Notes under the pieces: model-generated
Seen by the model: the letters and a program-made list of their open reading frames with translations, nothing else
Databases searched by the model: none
What the model was told of the DNA's origin: nothing
Position numbers and translations under genes: made by a program
DNA from: Ectobius pallidus
Taxonomy: Eukaryota > Arthropoda > Insecta > Blattodea > Ectobiidae
DNA: 64,000 nucleotides
Assembly: GCA_964059195.1 (NCBI GenBank)
Contig: CAXKWD010000006.1
Span: 2,224,530-2,288,529, forward strand
Direction: 5' to 3'
Shown here: one piece after another, positions 11,428 through 21,205 of the stretch
Layout: each line of letters starts with the position of its first letter
How positions within the stretch are numbered: position 1 is the stretch's first letter

Positions 11428-11770
11428 CGACTGAAGTGTACAAAGAAGACATTTTCAAATTAGTTAGGTACAAGTTAGTAATATTTTCAACTTTTAGATA
11501 ACATTATAGAGAATTTTTATAGACAAGCCATGACTTGTAATCGACTGAAGTGTACAAAGAAGACATTTTCAAATTAGTTAGGTACAAGTTAGTAATATTT
11601 TCAACTTTTAGATAACATTATAGAGAATTTTTATAGACAAGCCATGACTTGTAATCGACTGAAGTGTACAAAGAAGACATTTTCAAATTAGTTAGGTACA
11701 AGTTAGTAATATTTTCAACTTTTAGATAATATTATACAGATGGTTTTATCCACAAGCCATGACTTGTAAT
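11428..11770 (+). repeat. 114-bp tandem array, left arm (three units)
   Basis: Units start 'cgactgaagtgtacaaagaa' at 11,428, 11,542 and 11,656, exactly 114 bp apart, and end 'caagccatgacttgtaat'. More diverged relatives continue inward to about 12,420. The mirror array in the right arm has seven units. Confidence 0.95.
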
Positions 11771-12828
11771 AAAGAATTTAGTTTTCATAGCGATTGAAGT
11801 GCAGAAAGAAGACGTTGTCAAATTAATTAGGTACAAGTTAGTAATAACTTCTACATATGAATACAATTATACATTTTTTAATCACAAGTAATGTAAAATA
11901 ATCTAGTTTTCGTAATAACATGTGTGCAGAGGTAGTTACTTAGTTAGTTTCGTTGTGAATATTCTTTGATTTAAATAATATGGTGTCAGTTTTCAGCCAT
12001 GATTTGTAATAAATAATTTTTTTTTCATAACGAGTGAAGTGCACAAAGAAGACTTTTTTTTCAAATTTCATCAAATATGTTACCCACAGGAGGGATAATT
12101 AAAATCAATAAGTTGTCAGTGCGCATATTAAGTGTTAGTTTCGAAAAGTAAAGGCAATACTAGGAAATTAAATCGGTTTTATGAGGTAGCCATCTTTAAA
12201 TGTTGGACAAGGAATTTGAAATTATATTTTAGTTTAGTTACTACGAGCAAGTTAGAAATTTTTTTTTATGAAAACTTTTTTTTGATTTAAACAATATTCT
12301 TTCAGTTTTCAACCACGTCTTGTGTAAATCATTTAGTTTTCACAACGAGTGAAGTGCACAAAGAAGACATTTTCAAATTAATTAGGTACAAGTTAGTAAT
12401 AATTTCTACATATGAATTAAATTATACATTTATTAATCACAAGTTATGTAAAATAATCTATTTTTCGTAATAACATGTGTGCAGAGGTAGTTAGTTCGTT
12501 AGGTTCGTTGTGAATATTCTTCAAGTTAGTATTATTTTCAACATTTAAATAATATTATACTGTTTTTAACCACTAGTTGTGTAAAATAATTTAGTCTTCG
12601 TATTAACATCTGTGCAGAAGAAGTAAGTTTCTTCTAATTAACAACAACAAGTTAGACGGCACTTAAGAAAGGCTAGGTTAGTTTAGGTTATTGGGATCTG
12701 AAATTTTTAAAATTATGTCTATAGGCTTGGAAAGGTTAGATTAGGATAGGTTATGTTATGTTAGGTTATGTTATTGGGATAAAATTCATTTTTTTTTCAT
12801 TTCATTTCGTAATAGTATATTACTATAT

Positions 12829-13020
12829 TAGGTTAGGTTAGGTTATGTTAGGTTAGGTTATTGTGATAAAATTCAAATGCCGTAAGCTGTGCATACGGAT
12901 CGAGGAAATTGAAAAACTCGACGCGTCGAGTTTTTCTTTAGTTTCCTCTTAGATCCGTATGCGATTACGGCATTTGAATTTTATCCCAATAACCCAACCT
13001 AACATAACCTAACCTAACCT
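12829..13020. repeat. TTAGG-type telomere-like repeats flanking the palindrome centre
   Basis: 'ttaggttaggttaggttatg' lies at about 12,829-12,850 and CCTAA-type repeats mirror it at about 12,985-13,020. Further degenerate gttaggtta/ttatgttagg runs lie at 12,665-12,775. TTAGG is the telomere unit of most insects, but degenerate interstitial copies are also common. The runs are short and interrupted, so they are not an array end. Confidence 0.75.
12911..12936. repeat. perfect palindromic centre of the giant inverted repeat
   Basis: gaaaaactcgacg is followed directly by cgtcgagtttttc; symmetry axis between 12,923 and 12,924. There is no spacer, only small mismatches in the next 40 bp. Spacerless long palindromes are unstable in most hosts, so persistence here suggests youth or an unusual copying mechanism. 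Confidence 0.95.
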
Positions 13021-14097
13021 AATATAGTAATATACTATTACGAAATGAAATGAAAAATAAATTAATTTTATCCCAATAACATAACCTAACATAACATAAC
13101 ATAACCTGTCCTAATCTAACCTTTCCAAGCCTATAGACACAATTTTAAAAATTTCAGATCCCAATAACCTAGCATAACCTAAACTAAGCTAACCTTTCTT
13201 AAGTGCCATCTAACTTGTTGCTGTTAATTAGAAGAAACTTACTTCTTCTGCACAGATGTTAATACGAAGACTAAATTATTTTACACAACTAGTGGTTAAA
13301 AACAGTATAATATTATTTAAATGTTGAAAATAATACTAACTTGAAGAATATTCACAACGAACCTAACGAACTAACTACCTCTGCACACATGTTATTACGA
13401 AAAATAGATTATTTTACATAACTTGTGATTAATAAATGTATAATTTAATTCATATGTAGAAATTATTACTAACTTGTACCTAATTAATTTGAAAATGTCT
13501 TCTTTGTGCACTTCACTCGTTGTGAAAACTAAATGATTTACACCAGACGTGGTTGAAAACTAAAAGAATATTGTTTAAATCAAAAAAAAGTTTTCATAAA
13601 AAAAAATTTCTAACTTGCTCGTAGTAACTAAACTAAAATATAATTTCAAATTCCTTGTCCAACATTTAAAGATGGCTACCTCATAAAACCGATTTAATTT
13701 CCTAGTATTGCCTTTACTTTTCGAAACTAACACCTAAATATGCGCACTGACAACTTATTGATTTTAATTATCCCTCCTGTGGGTAACATATTTGATGAAA
13801 TTTGAAAAAAAAAGTCTTCTTTGTGCACTTCACTCGTTATGAAAAAAAAATTATTTATTACAAATCATGGCTGAAAACTGACACCATATTATTTAAATCA
13901 AAGAATATTCACAACGAAACTAACTAAGTAACTACCTCTGCACACATGTTATTACGAAAACTAGATTATTTTACATTACTTGTGATTAAAAAATGTATAA
14001 TTGTATTCATATGTAGAAGTTATTACTAACTTGTACCTAATTAATTTGACAACGTCTTCTTTCTGCACTTCAATCGCTATGAAAACTAAATTCTTTA

Positions 14098-14895
14098 TTA
14101 CAAGTCATGGCTTGTGGATAAAACAACCTGTATAATATTATCTAAAAGTTGAAAATATTACTAACTTGTACCTAACTAATTTGAAAATGTCTTCTTTGTA
14201 CACTTCAGTCGATTGCAAGTCATGTCTTGTCTATAAAAATTCTCTATAATGGTATCTAAAAGTTGAAAATATTACTAACTTGTACCTAACAAATTTGAAA
14301 ATGTCTTCTTTGTACACTTCAGTCGATTACAAGTCATGGCTTGTCTATAAAAATTCTCTATAATGTTATCTAAAAGTTGAAAATATTACTAACTTGTACC
14401 TAACTAATTTGAAAATGTCTTCTTTGTACACTTCAGTCGATTACAAGTCATGGCTTGTCTATAAAAATTCTCTATAATGTTATCTAAAAGTTGAAAATAT
14501 TACTAACTTGTACCTAACTAATTTGAAAATGTCTTCTTTGTACACTTCAGTCGATTACAAGTCATGGCTTGTCTATAAAAATTCTCTATAATGTTATCTA
14601 AAAGTTGAAAATATTACTAACTTGTACCTAACTAATTTGAAAATGTCTTCTTTGTACACTTCAGTCGATTACAAGTCATGGCTTGTCTATAAAAATTCTC
14701 TATAATGTTATCTAAAAGTTGAAAATATTACTAACTTGTACCTAACTAATTTGAAAATGTCTTCTTTGTACACTTCAGTCGATTACAAGTCATGGCTTGT
14801 CTATAAAAATTCTCTATAATGTTATCTAAAAGTTGAAAATATTACTAACTTGTACCTAACTAATTTGAAAATGTCTTCTTTGTACACTTCAGTCG
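14098..14895 (-). repeat. 114-bp tandem array, right arm (seven units)
   Basis: The unit start (tcg on the plus strand) recurs at 14,211, 14,325, 14,439, 14,553, 14,667, 14,781 and 14,895, exactly 114 bp apart. Most units are identical. The left arm has three, so the array expanded or contracted after the arms formed. Confidence 0.95.
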
Positions 14896-17800
14896 TTGTG
14901 AAAACTAAATCATTTATACAGTCGTTCTGAAAACTAAACATGTACAACGAATCTTATAACGTCTTTGTTATTTAAATGAATTTTAATTCTAAATACAGAT
15001 AATGTAATTGAAGGAGTAGTTAAACAGAGAACCTTGCACTTTGTAAAATGATTTAAGACGAGCTATTTTATTTACAGCTTCCGAGAAATAAAGTAAATTT
15101 AATTTATAGCTTATCTAAAATAAAAAAAATATTCTAAAAAAGTTGTTTTGGAGCTGTTTTAAAAAGTAGTTAATCACTTTCTGAAAGAAAAACACCCAAC
15201 ATTGAATTATCATACCGGTAGAATTTATTTTACCTGAAGAATATATTCACTGAAATTGCGTTAACATATGAAAACTAATGATGAAATGAAATGAAATAAA
15301 CGAAGTTATATTTACCAACGTGAATCGAAACCAGGTCCTGAAGTTAGTAAAGTTAACGGTATGAACAGTATCATGTGGGGTTATTCAATTTTAAAATAAA
15401 ATAAAATGTAACACTAAGTTTACCTGGAAGTTTATACTGAATATAACACTTCCTGAGAGAATACATCCTACACTGAATTGAAAAACAGCAAAACTAAAGA
15501 GTATAAGATTTTAATTATTTTTTCCAGTGGGAAACGAACCCCTGCTGATTTATTTTTTAAAAGTCTGTTTGGAACTAATGTAAATTACTTTATATCATGG
15601 GCTAGAAATAAAAAACATACATAAACCGATATAATTACAGTTTTCCCTGAAATAGAAAGCATAGTCCTATAACAAAACTAATGAATATTAGAATTTAAAT
15701 ATTTTAAACAATCAGCGAAATTTCGGTAGCACCCGTAACTAAGATACTTTGCGACGGTTATCTGTCGTGGTTTGTTAAATGTTATTTTAGGGACTATAAA
15801 GAAAATATTTCACAGTATCTGAATTAAGTGAAGGCAAGAATTTAATTTACAAGCTTGGAGAAATCTATAATTACTTTTACTGAAAATAAAAGAATTTAGA
15901 ATAAATTAACTTCCGATGTAGAAATTAAAATGTTTTTCAGCGTAAAATGAATTATTATATAAAAGAAAAATATTATAAATGTATGTTTGGATGAGTTAAT
16001 TTAAATAGAGTTTATTGAACAAAACGGGTTAGAACTATTTAAACACTTTCTGAAAATATCTTAATGGTAGAATTTAATTTACAATTTCCGGCTTGACGCA
16101 AACTAAATTTTTTAACCACAAAATATATTAAAAGAAATTTATACGTTTTCCTTATAAAATGAATATTTAAATACAGAATATATTAAATTAAATTTCGGTA
16201 GCACCTGTAACTAAGATAATTTGCGAAGTTTACATGTCTTGTTTTGTTGAATGTTATTTAGAAGGTACAAAAATGTTTCACAGCATATGAATTAAGTGAA
16301 AGATGTAGACCTGGTTTAAAATTTACTAGCTAGGAGAAATCTATAATTACTTTTGCAGAAAATAAACACTCCTTGCTAAATTAAATGAAATTTCGGTAGC
16401 ACCTGTAACTAAGATAATTTGCGAAGTTTACGAGTGATAACTGTGATTATTAATGGAAAAAAAAAACTACGAAAATCTATCACTCACAAATAAAATGTTA
16501 TTTTAGGGGCTACAAAAAAAAATATTTCGCTGTATCTGAATTAATTGAAAAGTAGAATTTAATTTGCAAATTCGGAGAAATCAATGAACACTTATTCAAA
16601 CACAGACACTAACAAAATACTTTAGCACATTGAGCTGTCTGCATGGAATAGATTTACACGTTCGCCAAAAAAAAAAAAAAAAAAAAAACCTTAATAGTTA
16701 ACGAAAATAGGGTTTATTCAACACGGACCGAAAACTAATGGAAACTTGAAATACATAAGTGAATTTAAAATTTATTTTATAGTTATAGGATTTAATTTAT
16801 ATTTGTTGAAGCGTAGCATAATGGAACTTTGAAAATTTACTTTACAAACGGATATATTATTATTAAAATAAAATAATAAAAAAACACCAAATTTCAAATT
16901 AGTTCGCTACCAATCTAGTATTGTGAAATGACTTTAAAACATGAGTTTTACTACCCGATTCTTTCTAGTTATAACACAGAACACTTTGTACTTGCGAAAA
17001 TAATTTAAGACTGAGCTATTTTATTTACAGGTTCGTTAATTTATTTAAAAAAAATATATATTAAATGCTTGTTTGGATCTATCTAAATACAAACATACTA
17101 CACTGAGTTGAGAAAAAAAAAAACTAAAGAATATTAGATTTTTACTCAAACTCTGCTCTATTTGTTTTTTTAAACTGAAGTGGGGAACTAATGTCAGTTA
17201 TTAAAGACAAAAAAACGGAGGTGAAAATATTTAAACACAAAATATATTAATTTATAGTTTATCTAAATGTTTTCACGCGTAAAATGAATGTTTATCATAT
17301 GATTGGCTGGAACTACTTTAAACACTTCATAAAAATTTCACTTGGGGGATGGGTCTGAAGGATAGCGAATTAGCACTACGCTGTCATCCAACTTTCCGGT
17401 AGGACAGGGTTCGTGGAGAAATAACACGTTCCTGCACTTTTAAAAATATTAAACACAAAACAAACCATTCTCTTGAAGATCTCGTCAAGTACTTGTAGAA
17501 AAAAAAAACTAAAGGATATAGGATTTTATATTTCATTAAATGGGGAATCGCACACTTCTGTTTGATTTAATCGAAAGTAGTTTTTAATTTACAAGTTTCC
17601 CTAGAAATTAACGTTTATTCAAACAGAACTATTTTAGAACAGCTTTACTAACGCGAATAAATCTCGTCTTGTCGAATTTTTAAGCTTAATGTAAATTGTA
17701 AAACAAAAAGGGGATAGTTTGGGAAATAAAAAACACACTACATAGAAAATATCTTAAGAGCTGGATTTAATTCTCAGAAATTTCGGAAACATATGCGTAC

Positions 17801-18073
17801 AAGTTGCGGTTTGTTGAGAAAAAAAATATATAGCTTGGAAGGAAGTTATATTTTACTATAGGGATTCGAATCCCGAACCTGAATCTGTTCGCTTACACTG
17901 AAGAACGCCAGAATTTAAACTTTCAATGTACAAATAAACTGATGCTTTACTGTCGTTGTAGAAATTAAAATAAAATTACACTCAGTAAGAGAGAACTGTT
18001 TTTTTTTAGAAAAACTAAATGAAACCCGGAAAACTATCACACGCAAATAAGAAAATAAAGTGTTTGTACTTAC

Positions 18074-18178
18074 AATTATGACCTGTAGAATTCTGAGATG
18101 TCACTGATAATAAACGACTTGACACATCAGCACCTTGCTGTTCAATGAATAATTTACCGTAATTGGCTGCCTTTTATA
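18074..18178 (-). promoter_or_regulatory. Pol II core promoter and first exon in right arm, reading inward
   Basis: Mirror of the left-arm promoter: TATAAAA from 18,178 leftward, initiator A at 18,146, DPE at +28 to +32, donor GTAAGTAC from 18,073. The TATA-to-Inr block is identical to the left copy over 60 bp. Transcription would run toward 12,924 and then into the left arm, giving a self-complementary RNA. Confidence 0.65.
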
Positions 18179-20289
18179 CTAAATCTGTCTCGGGTAGTCG
18201 ATCTGATTAGCATTTAACTAGGCTGCCCAAACAGGATCTTGTTAAAAATCTTTGTAAAATCTCTATTTTTAATCGGAGAGCTTTGAGAATAGTCTTAAAC
18301 TAAACATGAGTTAAAAACCTGTAAACTCCTAAAGTTTCAATTTTGTACCATCATTGCGAGAGCGCCAAATAATTAAAATACCTAAAAGATGATTTTACGC
18401 TCTAAACGAAGTAATTTTTAATATACTAATTCAAAATTAGTCATAAAATGTTCGTATTATTAAAGCCTTCAGCTTAATTAAATATCACCTTTGTAAGTAT
18501 TTCAGAACTTTTTAAAATTAAATATTTTCGTGAAAGTATGTTCAAGATCGGAAGTAAATAAGTGAACAATGCTTCTGAATGTATAACATTTAATAACGAT
18601 TGAAGTTTTTTTTTTCGCAGGGAAATAATAATATGAATTTATGATGACCGAATTGCATGGCGTTCAAATTTCGGCTTTAGCGTGAATGAATTTCCACGTG
18701 TAATATTCTTATCAAGTATGTGCTGAACCCCTACAATCAGTGAGGAGAGGTGGAACTTGAATAGGTATGTGAACATAGAACCATAACTCTCTGACTTTCG
18801 CAGCGGTACATGACTGTGTTCTAATTTCGTCACTAACTAACGGGAAGGGTGGCCAGCTTTTCACAGTCTGTATGTGATCCTAGCATGAAATATTTCCATG
18901 TATACAGAATTACATAACGATTCATGATCCGTACCTTCGCGCGTGTAAAACTCATGTTGTTTACGAGAGAACTATATTAATAATAAAAATGTAATGGTAG
19001 TGTGATTTATTATGTAAGGAAATTGTTTACAATATAACGATGTCAAAGAACTATTACCTATCATTATCCTAGATCCTCTCATTTTGGCCTTTTTTTATAA
19101 ATGTTTACTTTACAGTAAAATAATTATAATGAGAAGAATAACGAACACTTATGACATAACCTCTCAAAATACACAATCATATTATAATGAAAGTTATTAC
19201 ATAACAGTTCTAGTGAAACATAATAGGTTATTTAACGACGTGGTTCTGCAGGCGTTCTTTTTCTACAAGTCCTTCTAGTATGACAGGGATTGAAGCTGGC
19301 ATCAGTAGCGCAGAAAGTAGGTAACAGGCAAGTATTTAATGAGACAGAGTTGTGTTTAAAATAATAATGTTTCTTAAAAGTTTTAAATACAAGCTAAAGC
19401 TTGACATATGTCACCGTACGCACCCTTCCTTCAAAACAGTTTTATTATTTTAATGAATCTTTGTCTAGCAATTATAGGAGGAGTTTCAACTAACAAAAAA
19501 AAAAAAAGCTGTTTGCAATAAGAAACTAGGGAGAAAGGACTAGGTATAGAGAAATATATCATCAAATCGAATAATAAACTTGCTAATGAATAGTGGGAAT
19601 GTATTTAAAGTGTAAAAAGATGACATGAACTAGAAAAAAATAATTCAATTAGCACCCGACATCTTGATGTGCAAGAAAATCGAGTGTAGGGCTTATAATA
19701 GTTTCAGAAGAAAGAAAATCATGGGAGCGCCCATAATAACATGTTACGAATCGAGGGTGGTTCAAGAAAGAAAACTATGAGAGCGCTATAGACATTTCGC
19801 TAGAAGGCGAAGAGCTAGGGACTTAAAGAAGTTGGCTTAAACCTTAAGAATATATGCGAAGCAGCTACAGTAAAAGCGGGGAAATTGTTAAAAAAAAGAC
19901 TTGTGTGAAGAAGGGACAGTTAAGTCTTTGCGAAAGAGTGTAAAATAACGTCAAATGCTATTTTGCAAGAAAACAAGGTGTTAGGCACTTATCATTAAGT
20001 CAAGAAGAAGTTAGGTTAAAGGATAAGACTATATGCGAACCAACTAACATAAGCGCGTAAGTGCAAGAAAAATTAAAAGTTAGCTTAAACCATTGCTTAA
20101 GAGTGTAAAATAGTCTCGTAGAGAACGGTGGCGGGTATTCATTTTCAAATCGCATGCCTTTTAGTTTCAAATTTTGCCGCAACCCTCCGCTGCGACGGTG
20201 CAGAACATAAGGGCGTAACAAAAGTGGTAAAAACCGATGCGTAAGAGGGTGTTTCCAACCGTCCTTGGCATAAGGGCTTAACAACATTA

Positions 20290-20760
20290 GTAAAAAAGCC
20301 TTGCGTAAGAGTGCATATCCAGAAGTCTTTGTCATAAGGGCTTAACAACATTGGTAAAAAGCCTTGCGTAAGAGTGCATATCCAGACGTCTTTGTCATAA
20401 GGGCTTAACAACATTGGTAAAAAGCCTTGCGTAAGAGTGCAAATCCAGAAGTCTTTGTCATAAGGGCTTAACAACATTGGTAAAAAGCCTTGCGTAAGAG
20501 TGCGTTTGCAGGCATCGTTGGCAAAACGGCTTAACAACACTGGTAAAAAGCCTTGCGTAAGAGTGCATATCCAGAAGTCTTTGCCATAAGGGCTTAACAA
20601 CATTGGTAAAAAGCCTTGCGTAAGAGTGCAAATCCAGACGTCTTTGTCATAAGGGCTTAACAACATTGGTAAAAAGCCTTGCGTAAGAGTGCGTTTGCAG
20701 GCATCGTTGGCAAAACGGCTTAACAACAATGGTAAAAAGCCTTGCGTAAGAGTGCATTTC
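20290..20760 (-). repeat. 63-bp tandem array, right arm (eight units)
   Basis: gccttgcgtaagagtgc starts at 20,298, 20,361, 20,424, 20,487, 20,550, 20,613, 20,676 and 20,739. Because 63 is a multiple of three, the array stays open as a 194-codon frame (20,145-20,729, minus). It is a periodic peptide (…CTLTQGFLPMLLSPY…) and not evidence of a gene. Two unit types alternate (PYDKDFW and RFANDAC versions), showing higher-order duplication. Confidence 0.95.
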
Positions 20761-20882
20761 TAGCGTCATTTTCAAATCGCGCGCCATTTAGTTTCAAATC
20801 TTGCCGCAACACACCACCGCGACGGTGCTGCCACCTGGTGGCGGGCGCTGTAATCTTAGCTTTTACGCCCGCTCTTACTACT

Positions 20883-21090
20883 GTTGGTTATGAATCACGA
20901 GTAACGCAGGACACAGCGACACACGGCTCAGCAGATGTTTCGCTACAAGGAAATGATCCGTTTTAGAAACAGCGCTACTGTGACACAACGACGGTGAGTC
21001 GAAACAGTTGGGATCTAGTGTGTCGAATCACACGAACACAGCAGTGAGTCGACACACTGTTTCGGATCACTCACTCAGTGCCCAAGCCTA
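20883..21090 (-). other. right outer end of the giant element (subterminal region)
   Basis: Reading inward from 21,090: TAGGCTTGGG, then gatccgaaacagtgtgtcga, gattcgacacac, aactgtttcgactc and gctgtttctaaa. These CGAAACAGT-type motifs in both orientations match the left end and are the expected form of transposase-binding subterminal repeats in hAT-like elements. No coding sequence. Confidence 0.7.
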
Positions 21091-21205
21091 ACGGGCATAC
21101 AATTGTTGGTACACCGCTGAGATAAATGCCTCGATAACGGTGGCGACTATGTAGAGGTGTAACCAATGAATCTTTGTAAATATTGCAATAAACATTTCTC
21201 ACTTA
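21091..21205 (+). pseudogene. mariner relic 2, transposase C terminus and 3' region
   Basis: The first 8 bp are the right target duplication ACGGGCAT (21,091-21,098). The frame then reads GIQLLVHR*DKCLDNGGDYVEV and a stop near 21,162, homologous to GIQMLVQRYDKCLNNNGDYVQ of relic 1; Tyr is replaced by a stop. The untranslated 'gtaaatattgcaataaac' follows. Homology is broken at 21,205 by CACTG copy 2 and resumes at 23,285. Confidence 0.85.

Larger units (their letters stand above)
5846..12923 (+). repeat. left arm of the giant inverted repeat
   Basis: Reads 'agtagtaagag' at its outer end; the reverse complement of 20,882 inward repeats it with only scattered differences. Sampled blocks are identical or nearly so: the 60 bp at 18,121-18,180 match 8,150-8,209 exactly, and the 64-codon open frames at 7,496-7,690 and 18,639-18,833 translate identically. 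The arm contains, from outside in: a two-unit 63-bp array, a promoter (8,151), ancient ~450-bp internal repeats, three 114-bp units (11,428-11,770) and TTAGG-type repeats near the centre. No protein family is recognisable in any frame. Confidence 0.95.
12924..20882 (-). repeat. right arm of the giant inverted repeat
   Basis: Reverse complement of the left arm but 881 bp longer. Four extra 114-bp units (456 bp) and six extra 63-bp units (378 bp) explain 834 bp; small indels, such as near 20,110-20,140, explain the rest. The arm carries the mirrored promoter (18,146 start) and the same internal repeats. Tandem-array differences and scattered substitutions (for example FFFI versus FFFY codons near 7,060 and 19,262) show the arms are two real sequences, not one read copied twice. 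Confidence 0.95.
4997..21090. mobile_element. 16.1-kb giant foldback DNA element with hAT-like ends
   Basis: Begins TAGGCTTGGG (4,997-5,006), ends with its inverse CCCAAGCCTA (21,081-21,090), and is flanked by the 8-bp duplication ACGGGCAT inside a mariner. An 8-bp duplication is typical of hAT (and P) transposons, and a TA-purine start suits hAT loosely; the superfamily is inference. The inside is dominated by two inverted arms with no spacer (5,846-12,923 and 12,924-20,882). Outer ends differ (849 and 208 bp) but share subterminal CGAAACAGT motifs. No transposase is encoded; the longest open frame is a translated 63-bp tandem repeat. The element is thus non-autonomous. Near-identical arms plus a perfect duplication suggest recent insertion. 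It resembles the Drosophila Foldback and Galileo design (long TIRs containing tandem arrays) but is far larger. Confidence 0.85.

Noticed and set aside
7496..18833. Paired 64-codon frames (7,496-7,690 and 18,639-18,833; 7,051-7,245 and 19,084-19,278) as conserved small proteins
   Set aside because: They match only because the arms are inverted copies; no homology, splice context or codon signal supports them.
20145..20729. 194-codon minus-strand open frame as a repeat protein gene
   Set aside because: It is the translation of eight 63-bp tandem units; openness follows from a unit length divisible by three, and the left-arm version is not open at that length.
5846..20882. The giant palindrome as an assembly or missed-adapter artefact
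   Set aside because: The arms differ in two tandem-array lengths and at scattered bases, outer ends are different sequences, and the whole is bracketed by a target duplication inside a mariner whose code is restored by removing it. Read-level confirmation is still desirable.
4997..21090. Integrated DNA virus or Polinton/Maverick
   Set aside because: No polymerase, integrase, capsid or ATPase code in either strand; target duplication is 8 bp rather than the Polinton 6 bp.
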